64,000 bases of DNA, from assembly GCA_032000125.1 (NCBI GenBank), contig DAMALH010000009.1:1-64000 (forward strand), in the 5' to 3' direction. Positions 17,050-25,803 of the stretch are shown piece by piece. The stretch is from Dryocola sp032000125 (lineage in GTDB: Bacteria > Pseudomonadota > Gammaproteobacteria > Enterobacterales > Enterobacteriaceae). Under the pieces are notes generated by a model. It searched no databases and was not told where the DNA came from. It saw nothing but the letters and a program-made list of their open reading frames with translations. The translations under genes were made by a program, and so were the position numbers. Within the stretch, counting starts at the first letter, position 1, and every line of letters starts with the position of its first letter.

Positions 17050-17104
17050 CCTCTGCGCATAGTCTATTATCAATCAACAAGCTTCGTGGTGGAGTGTTAC
17101 AGTC

Positions 17105-17803
17105 ATGCGCCTGATACAGCTTTCTCGTGACTCTATTGCCTTCCCTTCACCGGAAGGCGCGTTACGTGAACCTAATGGATTACTGGCGCTTGGGGGAGAT
17201 CTGAGTCCTGCTCGATTGCTGATGGCGTACCAACGGGGTATTTTCCCGTGGTTCTCGCCCGGCGACCCTATTTTATGGTGGTCTCCGGATCCGCGTGCGG
17301 TGCTGTTTCCCGAGCAATTTCATCTTAGCCGCAGCATGAAGCGCTTTCACAAAAGCTCACCGTATCGGGTGACGCTAAATCACGCCTTTGAAAAAGTTAT
17401 CACCGGCTGCGCAAGCGATCGCGATGAGGGAACCTGGATCACCGGCGATATCACCATGGCCTATACGCGCCTGCATGAGCTGGGCTATGCGCATTCTGTT
17501 GAGGTATGGGAAGGCGATGAATTAGTCGGGGGAATGTATGGCGTAACCCAGGGCGCGTTATTCTGCGGCGAATCCATGTTCAGCCATCGCGAGAATGCCT
17601 CCAAGACGGCTTTGCTGATATTCTGCCAACACTTTTTACGCCACGGCGGGAAATTAATTGATTGCCAGGTTTTAAACAGCCATACCGCATCCCTGGGCGC
17701 CGTTGATATTCCACGCCGGGATTATCTGCGTTACCTGGCGAATTTCCGCTCTGAACGTCTGCTTTCACATTGTTGGGTGCCACAAACCCTGTCCGGCCCG
17801 TAA
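17105..17803 (+). CDS. aat: Leucyl/phenylalanyl-tRNA-protein transferase
   Basis: Adds Leu or Phe from aminoacyl-tRNA to proteins with N-terminal Lys or Arg, creating N-end-rule degrons that ClpS delivers to ClpAP. It is 232 aa (234 in E. coli). Conserved blocks include GALREPNGLLALGGDLSP, RGIFPWFSPGDPILWWSPDPR, and GGMYGVTQGALFCGESMFSH. Its position close to clpA and clpS, which encode the rest of this pathway, is conserved with E. coli. It starts with ATG after GGAG about 10 nt upstream. Confidence 0.98.
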   Translation: MRLIQLSRDSIAFPSPEGALREPNGLLALGGDLSPARLLMAYQRGIFPWFSPGDPILWWSPDPRAVLFPEQFHLSRSMKRFHKSSPYRVTLNHAFEKVITGCASDRDEGTWITGDITMAYTRLHELGYAHSVEVWEGDELVGGMYGVTQGALFCGESMFSHRENASKTALLIFCQHFLRHGGKLIDCQVLNSHTASLGAVDIPRRDYLRYLANFRSERLLSHCWVPQTLSGP

Positions 17804-17832
17804 TGTTTACGGCACATTTTATTCTACGGTGT

Positions 17833-17838
17833 TATAAT
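17833..17838 (+). promoter_or_regulatory. infA promoter -10 element
   Basis: A perfect TATAAT in the 284-bp aat-infA spacer. The -35 region is weak (ACGGCA or GGCACA at suitable distance). infA in E. coli has two promoters; a second, nearer one is likely around 18045-18075 but is not clear by eye. Confidence 0.55.
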
Positions 17839-18087
17839 TAGCTCCGCAGAGTGAGCTCTGCCCATTACCCCGCCGCCGTATGGGAACTGCATTTAAAGGG
17901 AACGCCCCTCGTTTATCTCTTCGCACCCCTTGTCGTAAGCGCATTTAATGCGGCTTTCGCGTGGCTTATGGGTAATGTGCAAAATGCACTTTCGCTTGCG
18001 ATTTCACCAACATTTCTTTACATGATAAGCGAACTTCGGCATTATCTTGCCGGTTCAAACTATGGTAGTGATACCCCCGAGGATTAG

Positions 18088-18306
18088 ATGGCCAAAGAAG
18101 ACAATATTGAAATGCAGGGTACCGTTCTTGATACGTTACCTAACACCATGTTCCGCGTTGAGCTGGAAAACGGGCACGTGGTAACCGCTCATATCTCCGG
18201 TAAAATGCGTAAAAACTATATCCGCATCCTGACGGGCGACAAAGTCACTGTAGAGCTGACCCCGTACGACCTGAGCAAAGGCCGCATTGTCTTCCGTAGC
18301 CGTTAA
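18088..18306 (+). CDS. infA: Translation initiation factor IF-1
   Basis: A small OB-fold protein of 72 aa that occupies the ribosomal A site during initiation. The sequence AKEDNIEMQGTVLDTLPNTM is the standard enterobacterial N-terminus. The start ATG follows GAGGA with 7 nt spacing. E. coli carries the serW tRNA between infA and clpA; no tRNA is present here, only a terminator. Confidence 0.99.
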   Translation: MAKEDNIEMQGTVLDTLPNTMFRVELENGHVVTAHISGKMRKNYIRILTGDKVTVELTPYDLSKGRIVFRSR

Positions 18307-18354
18307 GAGATTTTAGCCGTCGTAGCCGGGCGCTGCGACCGGGTTATACCTAAT

Positions 18355-18388
18355 AAAAAGGCCGGATAATATTATCCGGCCTTTTTTT
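18355..18388. terminator. Bidirectional terminator between infA and clpA
   Basis: A 32-nt perfect palindrome: AAAAAGGCCGGATAAT followed directly by ATTATCCGGCCTTTTT. T-runs lie on both strands, so it can serve infA (plus) and clpA (minus). Confidence 0.92.
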
Positions 18389-18400
18389 GCTGCAAAAAAA

Positions 18401-20674
18401 CTAGTGCGCCGCTTCCGGCTTGTGCTTCTGGGCGCTGACAAAGTTATAGGTCAACTGCTCCTGCGCTTTATCCAGCGCGACAATCACCTGTCCGCCGTCC
18501 ACCAGTGAACCAAACAGCAGTTCGTTCGCGAGCGGTTTTTTCAGGTTGTCCTGAATCACCCGCGTCATAGGACGTGCGCCCATTGCACGATCGTAGCCTT
18601 TTGCGGCCAGCCAGTCTCGCGCTTCCTGGCTCACTTCCAAAGAGACGCCTTTCTGATCCAACTGCACCTGCAGCTCAACAATAAATTTGTCGACCACCTG
18701 ATGAATCACCTCGGTAGAGAGATGGTTGAACCAGATGATGTTGTCCAGACGGTTGCGGAATTCCGGGGTAAAGATCTTTTTGATCTCTTCCATCGCGTCC
18801 GTGCTGTTGTCCTGACGAATCAGGCCAATAGACTTACGCTCGGTTTCACGCACGCCGGCGTTGGTGGTCATCACCAGAATCACGTTGCGGAAATCCGCCT
18901 TGCGCCCGTTGTTATCGGTGAGCGTGCCGTTGTCCATTACCTGCAACAGCAGGTTAAAGACGTCCGGGTGCGCTTTTTCGATCTCATCAAGCAGCAGGAC
19001 CGAGTGCGGATGTTTGATAACCGCATCCGTCAGCAGCCCGCCCTGATCGAAGCCAACGTAGCCCGGAGGCGCGCCAATCAGGCGGCTAACGGTGTGGCGC
19101 TCCATGTATTCAGACATATCAAAACGCAGCAGCTCAATGCCCAGCGCCTTAGCCAGCTGCACCGTCACCTCCGTTTTACCGACCCCGGTTGGGCCAGCAA
19201 AGAGGAACGAACCTACCGGCTTACGATCGTGCCCAAGCCCGGCGCGGCTCATTTTGATGGCTTCGGTTAATGCCTCAATGGCTTTATCCTGGCCAAACAC
19301 CAGCATTTTCAGACGATCGTTAAGGCCTTTTAAGGTGTCGCGATCGCTTGCGGACACGCTTTTCTCCGGGATGCGCGCGATACGGGCAACCACGGTTTCG
19401 ATATCCGCCACGTTGACGGTTTTCTTACGTTTGCTCACCGGCAGCAGGCGGCTGCGCGCCCCGGCCTCGTCGATAACGTCAATAGCTTTATCCGGCAAAT
19501 GACGATCGTTGATGTATTTCACCGCCAGCTCAACCGCAGCACGAATCGCTTTCGCCGTGTAACGCACGTCGTGGTGCGCTTCGTACTTTTTCTTCAGGCC
19601 GTTGATAATCTGCACGGTCTCTTCGACGCTTGGCTCGGTAATATCGATCTTCTGGAAGCGACGCGCCAGCGCACGGTCTTTTTCGAAGATATTGCTAAAT
19701 TCCTGATAAGTGGTAGAGCCGATAACGCGGATCTTGCCGCCGGACAGCAGCGGTTTAATGAGGTTTGCAGCATCCACCTGGCCGCCAGACGCCGCACCCG
19801 CGCCGATAATGGTGTGGATTTCATCGATGAACAGAATGCTGTTCTGGTCCTGCTCAAGCTGTTTAAGCAGGGCTTTGAAACGCTTCTCGAAGTCGCCGCG
19901 ATATTTCGTTCCGGCGAGCAGCGAACCGATATCCAGCGAGTAGATGGTGCAATCGGCCATCACTTCCGGCACGTCGCCCTGCACGATGCGCCAGGCAAGC
20001 CCTTCGGCAATCGCCGTTTTCCCGACGCCCGACTCCCCCACCAGCAGCGGGTTATTTTTACGGCGACGACAGAGCACCTGAATGGCCCGCTCCAGCTCTT
20101 TATCGCGGCCAATCAGCGGATCGATACCGCCCACGCGCGCAAGCTGGTTGAGATTGGTGGTGAAGTTTTCCATACGTTCCTCCCCGCCTGCCTGCTCTTC
20201 ATTGACCGGATTTTCCGATCCCGGCGCCTGATTTGGCTCGTCTTTACGCGTGCCGTGGGAGATGAAGTTCACCACATCAAGACGGCTTACTTCGTGTTTG
20301 CGCAGCAGATAGGCGGCCTGGGACTCCTGCTCGCTAAAGATGGCAACCAGCACGTTTGCGCCTGTTACCTCGCTGCGGCCAGAAGACTGGACGTGGAATA
20401 CCGCGCGCTGCAGGACGCGCTGGAAGCTGAGCGTAGGTTGCGTATCACGCTCTTCTTCACTGGCCGGAAGGACCGGCGTGGTTTGTTCGATGAAGGCTTC
20501 GAGTTCCTGACGCAGCGCCACCAGATCCACGGTACACGCTTCCAGCGCTTCGCGGGCCGACGGGTTACTGAGCAAAGCCAGTAACAAGTGCTCGACGGTC
20601 ATAAACTCATGTCGGTGCTCGCGCGCTCTGGCGAAAGCCATGTTTAAACTGAGTTCCAGTTCTTGATTGAGCAT
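18401..20674 (-). CDS. clpA: ATP-dependent Clp protease ATP-binding subunit ClpA
   Basis: An AAA+ unfoldase that feeds ClpP; with ClpS it degrades N-end-rule substrates. It is 757 aa (758 in E. coli). It has an N domain (residues 1-140), a D1 module with Walker A GESGVGKT and Walker B ILFIDEIHTIIGAG, and a D2 module with Walker A GPTGVGKT and Walker B VLLLDEIEKAH. I chose the ATG at 20674 (MLNQELELSLNMAF), preceded by a strong GGGGGAGG; an in-frame start five codons upstream lacks family support. It lies 30 bp downstream of clpS and is probably co-transcribed with it. Confidence 0.98.
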   Translation of the reverse strand: MLNQELELSLNMAFARAREHRHEFMTVEHLLLALLSNPSAREALEACTVDLVALRQELEAFIEQTTPVLPASEEERDTQPTLSFQRVLQRAVFHVQSSGRSEVTGANVLVAIFSEQESQAAYLLRKHEVSRLDVVNFISHGTRKDEPNQAPGSENPVNEEQAGGEERMENFTTNLNQLARVGGIDPLIGRDKELERAIQVLCRRRKNNPLLVGESGVGKTAIAEGLAWRIVQGDVPEVMADCTIYSLDIGSLLAGTKYRGDFEKRFKALLKQLEQDQNSILFIDEIHTIIGAGAASGGQVDAANLIKPLLSGGKIRVIGSTTYQEFSNIFEKDRALARRFQKIDITEPSVEETVQIINGLKKKYEAHHDVRYTAKAIRAAVELAVKYINDRHLPDKAIDVIDEAGARSRLLPVSKRKKTVNVADIETVVARIARIPEKSVSASDRDTLKGLNDRLKMLVFGQDKAIEALTEAIKMSRAGLGHDRKPVGSFLFAGPTGVGKTEVTVQLAKALGIELLRFDMSEYMERHTVSRLIGAPPGYVGFDQGGLLTDAVIKHPHSVLLLDEIEKAHPDVFNLLLQVMDNGTLTDNNGRKADFRNVILVMTTNAGVRETERKSIGLIRQDNSTDAMEEIKKIFTPEFRNRLDNIIWFNHLSTEVIHQVVDKFIVELQVQLDQKGVSLEVSQEARDWLAAKGYDRAMGARPMTRVIQDNLKKPLANELLFGSLVDGGQVIVALDKAQEQLTYNFVSAQKHKPEAAH

Positions 20675-20704
20675 AGGCACCTCCCCCAATTTTCATTGCC
20701 TTAT

Positions 20705-21025
20705 TCAGGCTTTTTCCAGCGTACACAGCAACGGATGCTCGTTCTCCCTCGCATACTGGTTCACCATCGCCACCTTCGTCTCTGCGACTTCTGCAGTAAA
20801 AACACCGCAGATGGCTTTGCCATGATAGTGAACGGTAAGCATCAGTTGCGTTGCACGTTCTACATCATAAGAAAAGAACTTTTGTAGCACGTCAATAACA
20901 AATTCCATCGGCGTGTAGTCATCGTTCATTAACATAACTTTATACATAGAAGGGGGTTTTAGCGCTTCGCGCAGTTTATCGCCCACCAATTGATCGAAGT
21001 CTAACCAGTCGTTCGTCTTACCCAT
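20705..21025 (-). CDS. clpS: ATP-dependent Clp protease adapter ClpS
   Basis: N-recognin adapter that binds N-terminal Leu, Phe, Tyr or Trp and docks on the ClpA N domain. It is 106 aa, the E. coli length. The motif MLMNDDYTPMEFVIDVL and the residues around LTVHYHGKAICGVFT form the degron pocket. It lies upstream of clpA on the same strand. Confidence 0.99.
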   Translation of the reverse strand: MGKTNDWLDFDQLVGDKLREALKPPSMYKVMLMNDDYTPMEFVIDVLQKFFSYDVERATQLMLTVHYHGKAICGVFTAEVAETKVAMVNQYARENEHPLLCTLEKA

Positions 21026-21347
21026 TGCAGATCGTCATCATGTTTATTCGTCTGACGTTTATCAAACGAGGCCCTTAGGTTGAGTGTAATACGCTTTTGG
21101 CTACTGCAACTACTTGTCTAAAAAAGTGTTGTTTTTACCCGTGCGCGAGCTGCGTCACATTAATGGCAATAGCGTTAACTGCTTCAAATTTTTGAATGAA
21201 TCCAGGCCCTCTTTCCCCGTTGAACGCTTGACGCTGTGATTAAATTATCTACATTGTACTGGCGTGAGTTGGCGAGGTTTTGAACAGCCCGCCCTTACCC
21301 ACCGGTTCATTCCATCTCACTACTAAGATTTACGAAGGATAAGAAGC
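21026..21347 (+). promoter_or_regulatory. clpS/cspD divergent region with candidate cspD promoter
   Basis: 322 bp without a gene. A good sigma-70-like pair reads toward cspD: TTGACG at 21228-21233 and TACATT at 21250-21255, with a 16-bp spacer. The cspD Shine-Dalgarno (AAGGATAAGAAG) precedes its ATG. I see no clear clpS promoter. Confidence 0.5.
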
Positions 21348-21572
21348 ATGGAGACGGGTACAGTTAAATGGTTCAATAACGCAAAAGGGTTCGGGTTCAT
21401 CTGCCCTGAAGGCGGCGGCGAAGACATCTTCGCCCACTACTCCACCATCCAGATGGATGGCTACAGAACGCTCAAAGCCGGGCAAGTTGTCAGGTTTGAT
21501 GTACACCAGGGACCTAAAGGCAATCATGCCAGTCTTATCGTTCCCCTCGAAGCAGAAGCGGCGGTCGCTTAG
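21348..21572 (+). CDS. cspD: Cold shock-like protein CspD
   Basis: A single-stranded-DNA-binding protein with a CspA fold that inhibits replication in stationary phase. It is 74 aa. RNP1-like KGFGFICPEG and RNP2-like DIFAHYS motifs are present. The C-terminal extension ending LEAEAAVA distinguishes CspD from CspA-type proteins. It is divergent from clpS, as in E. coli. Confidence 0.97.
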   Translation: METGTVKWFNNAKGFGFICPEGGGEDIFAHYSTIQMDGYRTLKAGQVVRFDVHQGPKGNHASLIVPLEAEAAVA

Positions 21573-21606
21573 GCCCATCTGTTTTATTGTGTACATCCTG
21601 AAGACA

Positions 21607-21635
21607 AAATGCCAGCCCTCACGGCTGGCATTTTT
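21607..21635. terminator. Bidirectional terminator between cspD and macB
   Basis: AAATGCCAGCC and GGCTGGCATTT form an 11-bp stem with loop CTCAC. T-rich sequence follows on the plus strand, and a shorter A/T tract flanks the other side. Confidence 0.9.
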
Positions 21636-21659
21636 ATTGTCGCAGCCCTTCCTTTACTA

Positions 21660-23606
21660 CTACTCGCGCGCTAAGGCGTCAATCGGATTAAGTCGCGCTG
21701 CGCTGCGTGCCGGCAGCCAGCCGAAGAGCACGCCGGTCGCCGTAGAACAGGCAAATGCGGTAAGCAGCGCCATCGGTGAAAAGCCAATGTGCCAGCCGGG
21801 CAAAAACAGCCCAAGCGTGAAGGCAATCAGCAGCGAGAGCGAAATACCCAGCGCCCCACCCACCAGGCAAACCAGCACCGCTTCAATCAAAAATTGCTGC
21901 AGTACGTCGCTTGCTCTGGCGCCAACCGCCATACGAATGCCGATCTCTTTGGTCCTTTCCGTTACCGACACCAGCATGATATTCATCACGCCAATCCCGC
22001 CGACCAGCAGCGATATCACCGCCACTAACGTCAGGAATAGCTGAAGAGTACGTGTGGTCTTTTCAGCCGTTTTCAACAGGCCATCCATATTGTAGGTGAA
22101 AAAATCCTTTTTGCCGTGGCGCAGCGTCATCATGCGATTAAGCTGCTGCTCCGCCTCGTGGCTGTCGTATCCCTCTTTTACGCGCACCGTAATGGTATTA
22201 AGCCAGCTCTGCCCCATCACACGGCTGGCCATGGTGTTATAGGGCAGCCAGACGCGCAGCACTTTACTGCTGCCAAACATCGACTGCTTCTCTTCCGCCA
22301 CGCCGATTACGGTTGCGGGCATGTTGCCCACCAGAATCACTTCTCCGACCACGTTCGGCTTGTCCGGGAATAGCTGCCGCTTGCTATTGCTGTCCAGCAC
22401 CACTACCTGCGCGCGTCCGTTAAGCTGCTCGTTGTTAAAAGTGGTGCCCTGGCTCATCGTCATGCCGTAAACGTTAAAATACTGCCCGTTCACGCCGTTA
22501 ACGCTTGCGGCCGCATCCACGTTGCCATAACGCAGACGAAGGTTGCTAGAAATGGACGGCGTCGCCGACTCTACCCACGGCTGCTGCTCGATAGCGGCCA
22601 GATCGGCGTATTTCAGCGCCTGCTGATATTGCGGCTCGTCATCACCAAAGTCTTTACCGGGATAGACGTCAATCGTGTTCGTTCCGATAGAGCGGATATC
22701 TTCCAGCACCATCTGCTTTGCCGCATCGCCAACAATCACAATGGATACCACCGAAGCGATACCGATAATGATGCCCAGCATGGTCAGTAGCGTGCGCATT
22801 TTATTTGCCGCAAGCGCAAGCCATGCCATTGAGAAAGCCTCGCGAAAACTGCTCAGCACCTGCTGAAACGAGGAGGACGCCGGCCGGGAAGACGCCTCGC
22901 TTTTCGGCTTAGCAGCGCGCGGCACGGGCGGTGGATTGCTGATGATTTCGCCATCGCGAATTTCAATAATGCGCTGCGCCTGCGCGGCCACCAGCGGATC
23001 GTGCGTGACGATAATGACCGTATGTCCCTGCTCGCAGAGCTGCTTGAGGGTCGCCATAACCTCTTCGCCAGAATGGCTATCAAGCGCACCGGTGGGCTCA
23101 TCGGCAAGGATGACCTGTCCGCCGTTCATCAGCGCGCGGGCGATACTGACACGTTGCTGCTGGCCGCCGGAAAGCTGCGAGGGCTGATAATCCACGCGAT
23201 CCGCAAGCCCCAGGCGCATCAGTAATGCACGCGCACGCTGCTGGCGATATACGCGCGCCGTTCCCGCATACACGGCGGGAACCTCCACGTTTTGCGTCGC
23301 GTTCAGATGAGAAAGCAGATGGTAACGCTGGAAAATAAAGCCAAAGTGCTCACGGCGTAAGGTCGCAAGCTCGTCGCTATTAAGCGCCGCGGTATCCACG
23401 CCTGCCACCCGATAGCTGCCGCTGGAAGGTTTATCCAGGCAGCCAAGAAGATTCATTAGCGTGGATTTGCCGGAGCCGGACGCCCCGACAATCGCCACCA
23501 TTTCACCCGCTTCGATGGAGATACTGACGCCTTTAAGCACCTCGATTTGCTCGTCACCGGACGGATAGCTCCTGCGAATATCCTTCAGTTCAAGCAGCGC
23601 CGTCAT
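21660..23606 (-). CDS. macB: MacB macrolide/enterotoxin export ABC ATPase-permease
   Basis: A non-canonical ABC transporter (mechanotransmission type) that works with MacA and TolC to export macrolides, enterotoxin and related substrates from the periplasm. It is 648 aa, the family length. The N-terminal ABC domain has Walker A GASGSGKST, signature LSGGQQQRV and Walker B VILADEPTGALDSHSG. One membrane helix lies near residue 275, then a periplasmic domain, then three C-terminal helices. Its ATG overlaps the macA stop by 4 nt, so the two are translationally coupled. Confidence 0.97.
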   Translation of the reverse strand: MTALLELKDIRRSYPSGDEQIEVLKGVSISIEAGEMVAIVGASGSGKSTLMNLLGCLDKPSSGSYRVAGVDTAALNSDELATLRREHFGFIFQRYHLLSHLNATQNVEVPAVYAGTARVYRQQRARALLMRLGLADRVDYQPSQLSGGQQQRVSIARALMNGGQVILADEPTGALDSHSGEEVMATLKQLCEQGHTVIIVTHDPLVAAQAQRIIEIRDGEIISNPPPVPRAAKPKSEASSRPASSSFQQVLSSFREAFSMAWLALAANKMRTLLTMLGIIIGIASVVSIVIVGDAAKQMVLEDIRSIGTNTIDVYPGKDFGDDEPQYQQALKYADLAAIEQQPWVESATPSISSNLRLRYGNVDAAASVNGVNGQYFNVYGMTMSQGTTFNNEQLNGRAQVVVLDSNSKRQLFPDKPNVVGEVILVGNMPATVIGVAEEKQSMFGSSKVLRVWLPYNTMASRVMGQSWLNTITVRVKEGYDSHEAEQQLNRMMTLRHGKKDFFTYNMDGLLKTAEKTTRTLQLFLTLVAVISLLVGGIGVMNIMLVSVTERTKEIGIRMAVGARASDVLQQFLIEAVLVCLVGGALGISLSLLIAFTLGLFLPGWHIGFSPMALLTAFACSTATGVLFGWLPARSAARLNPIDALARE

Positions 23607-24718
23607 TGCGCGCTCCCGCCGGCAGTTTTACCAATAACGACCTCTTCGCCTTCTTCGAGGCCCATCGCTACCTGCACCTGGGTGTCGTTACGCATACCGA
23701 TAGCAATCTCACGTTCGCGCGTTTCACCGTTGCGCAGCACGGTAACCTTGTAACGATTATCGCCAATCGGCTCGCCCAGCGCCGCAAGCGGAATGGTTAA
23801 CACATCTTTCACACCGCCTAGCTGAATATGCACCTGCGCCGTCATTTCCAGGCGCAGCACGCCCTGTGGATTTGGCACTTCAAAACGCGCGTTATAAAAA
23901 ATCGCATCGTTGACCTTATCCGGCGTTGGCAGAATATCTTTCAGCTTGCCTTCATAGCGCGTCAGCGGGTCGCCCAGCACGGTAAACCAGGCTTTCTGCC
24001 CCGGTTTGAGATGTATGACATCGGCTTCGGATACCTGAGCTTTTACCAGCATCGTGCTCAAATCGGCCAACGTCAGAATGTTCGGCGCCTGCTGGGCCGC
24101 AATCACCGTCTGCCCTTGAAGGGTGGTTATCTGGGTCACTTCGCCAGCCATAGGCGCCACGATACGCGTAAAGTCCAGGTTGATTTTTGCGGTATCAAGT
24201 GATGCCTGATTACGCTGGATTTGCGCGTCAATGGTGCCGATTTGCGCAAGCTTAACGTCCAAATCCGTAGCCGCCGTATCCACATCCTGGCGAGAAATGG
24301 CCTGGGATTTTGCCAGCTCCCGCTGACGATGCAGGGTTACCTGCGCCAGTTTGGCCTGCGCCTGCGCCTGGCGCCGCTGGGCACGAAGCTCCGTCAGCGT
24401 CGCCTCTACTTCTTTAATCTGGTTTTGCGCCTGTTCCGGGTCGATAACCCCCAGCAGTTGATCCTTTTTCACCTTGTCGCCAATGTTTACCGACAGCGTT
24501 TTTAACTGCCCGCTAACCTGTGCGCCAACGTCAACCTTACGTAAAGCATCAAGTTTACCGGTGGCCAGCACGCTTTGCTCAAGCGAGCCCTTGCGCACAA
24601 TCATGGTCTGATAAGACGGCGTTGGCGCATTCAGGAACTGCCATAGCCATATCGCAAACATCAGCGCCAGGAGCGCGAACAACACATAGCGTTTTTTAAT
24701 TTTTCCCTTAAATCTCAT
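23603..24718 (-). CDS. macA: MacA periplasmic adaptor
   Basis: Membrane-fusion protein bridging MacB and TolC and stimulating MacB ATPase. It is 371 aa, the E. coli length. An N-terminal anchor helix spans about residues 10-27. A long alpha-helical hairpin (EATLTELRAQRRQAQAQAKLAQVTL and following) is flanked by lipoyl and beta-barrel domains. I chose the ATG at 24718 (MRFKGKIKKRY); an upstream in-frame start would add 14 non-homologous residues. A candidate PhoP box lies 25 bp upstream. Confidence 0.95.
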   Translation of the reverse strand: MRFKGKIKKRYVLFALLALMFAIWLWQFLNAPTPSYQTMIVRKGSLEQSVLATGKLDALRKVDVGAQVSGQLKTLSVNIGDKVKKDQLLGVIDPEQAQNQIKEVEATLTELRAQRRQAQAQAKLAQVTLHRQRELAKSQAISRQDVDTAATDLDVKLAQIGTIDAQIQRNQASLDTAKINLDFTRIVAPMAGEVTQITTLQGQTVIAAQQAPNILTLADLSTMLVKAQVSEADVIHLKPGQKAWFTVLGDPLTRYEGKLKDILPTPDKVNDAIFYNARFEVPNPQGVLRLEMTAQVHIQLGGVKDVLTIPLAALGEPIGDNRYKVTVLRNGETREREIAIGMRNDTQVQVAMGLEEGEEVVIGKTAGGSAQ

Positions 24719-24742
24719 AGGTATCCTAAAAAAATGCGCAGT

Positions 24743-24759
24743 TAAACAAAGTATCAACA
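24743..24759 (-). promoter_or_regulatory. Candidate PhoP box between macA and ybjX
   Basis: Read on the minus strand: TGTTGA-TACTT-TGTTTA, two PhoP half-sites with the expected 5-bp gap. It lies 25 bp from the macA start and 97 bp from the ybjX start. In Salmonella, PhoP is reported to repress macAB and activate virK, the ybjX family. The site is seen in the sequence; its role is inferred. Confidence 0.5.
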
Positions 24760-24814
24760 AGCGTAAAAAGCCCGCCGCAGCACTTATCCTGATTGAACTT
24801 TGGTTGAGGTTACC

Positions 24815-24838
24815 GATGGTGGAATAGGCACCACCATC
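24815..24838 (+). other. Hairpin in the ybjX leader
   Basis: GATGGTGG and CCACCATC, a perfect 8-bp stem with 8-nt loop, end 17 bp before the ybjX start codon. The normal Shine-Dalgarno is weak here. It may limit ribosome access; this is inferred. Confidence 0.45.
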
Positions 24839-24855
24839 TGAACCGGGTACTTATT

Positions 24856-25803
24856 ATGTCGCAGATTGCCGTAAACCAACCGACAACAATGATGCCGCAA
24901 AAAAGCTGGCAACTGTTTATTGCATTAGCGAAGGGACTGCATCAGCCCGGCGACGCCTGGTGCAATAGGGCCTATCGCCGTAAATTTATGCTGCGCTCGC
25001 TGGCCTCGCCTTTTACTACCGGAAAATTATTGTCCACGCTTGCTCACCTGCCGATGCTTGATGAGCTGCTTCGTATTCAGCCAGGGTTGCCTTGCCGCCT
25101 GCATCGCCCTTACCTGTCGGTGAATTTTACCCGCAAGGATACCCTGAATGCATTGTGTTTCCATTACCAAACGCTGATCCACACGCTGCCTGAAACGCTG
25201 TTGCGCCGTCATCTTTCGCCAGACGGTGCGCGTCTGGCCCGCCTTGAGGGTAAAGACGGATCGCAATATTTCATCGATTTCTGCTCGATCGCCAATCTGG
25301 ATAAAGAAGGCGAGGCCACGCTTATCATGCTCAACGCGCAAGGCACGGTGCTTGCAGAACTGACGTTTACCTTATGCCGTTATCAGGGTAAATCAACGCT
25401 GTTTATCGGCGGCCTGCAGGGCGCAAAATCCTGGGTACCGCACGAAGCAATCCAGAGCGCGACCAAAGCCTGCCACGGATTATTCCCTAAACGCCTGTTG
25501 CTGGAGGCCCTCTGCGAACTGGCGCCGCATCTTGACGTTCAACAAATTCTGGCCGTCAGCAACAGCGCGCATATCTATCGCTCCTGGCGTTACCAGAAGA
25601 AGAAAAAAGATAAGCTGCATGCGGATTACGACAGCTTCTGGCAGTCAATGAAGGGAACGCCGCTGGCGGAAGGATATTTCAGGCTGCCGGACGCCGTGGC
25701 GCGTAAGCCGCTGGAAGAGATCGCCAGTAAAAAACGCGCCGAATATCGCCGGCGTTATTCCCTGCTCGACGGTATGCTCGAGCACATCGCCAGCCGCTTT
25801 TAG
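24856..25803 (+). CDS. ybjX: VirK/YbjX family protein (DUF535)
   Basis: 315 aa (about 330 in E. coli). It belongs to the VirK family, linked in Salmonella and Shigella to survival against antimicrobial peptides and to virulence-factor surface localisation; the biochemical activity is unknown. I see no signal peptide or membrane segment. Family-typical features include the RRHLSPDGARLARLEGKDGS region and the basic YQKKKKDKLHADYDSFW segment. It is divergent from macAB and convergent with ybjD, whose stop codon it overlaps by 4 nt. Confidence 0.9.
   Translation: MSQIAVNQPTTMMPQKSWQLFIALAKGLHQPGDAWCNRAYRRKFMLRSLASPFTTGKLLSTLAHLPMLDELLRIQPGLPCRLHRPYLSVNFTRKDTLNALCFHYQTLIHTLPETLLRRHLSPDGARLARLEGKDGSQYFIDFCSIANLDKEGEATLIMLNAQGTVLAELTFTLCRYQGKSTLFIGGLQGAKSWVPHEAIQSATKACHGLFPKRLLLEALCELAPHLDVQQILAVSNSAHIYRSWRYQKKKKDKLHADYDSFWQSMKGTPLAEGYFRLPDAVARKPLEEIASKKRAEYRRRYSLLDGMLEHIASRF

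Noticed and set aside
19499..20584. 361-codon plus-strand frame opposite clpA
   Set aside because: Antisense shadow; no recognisable domains, while the minus strand encodes a complete ClpA.
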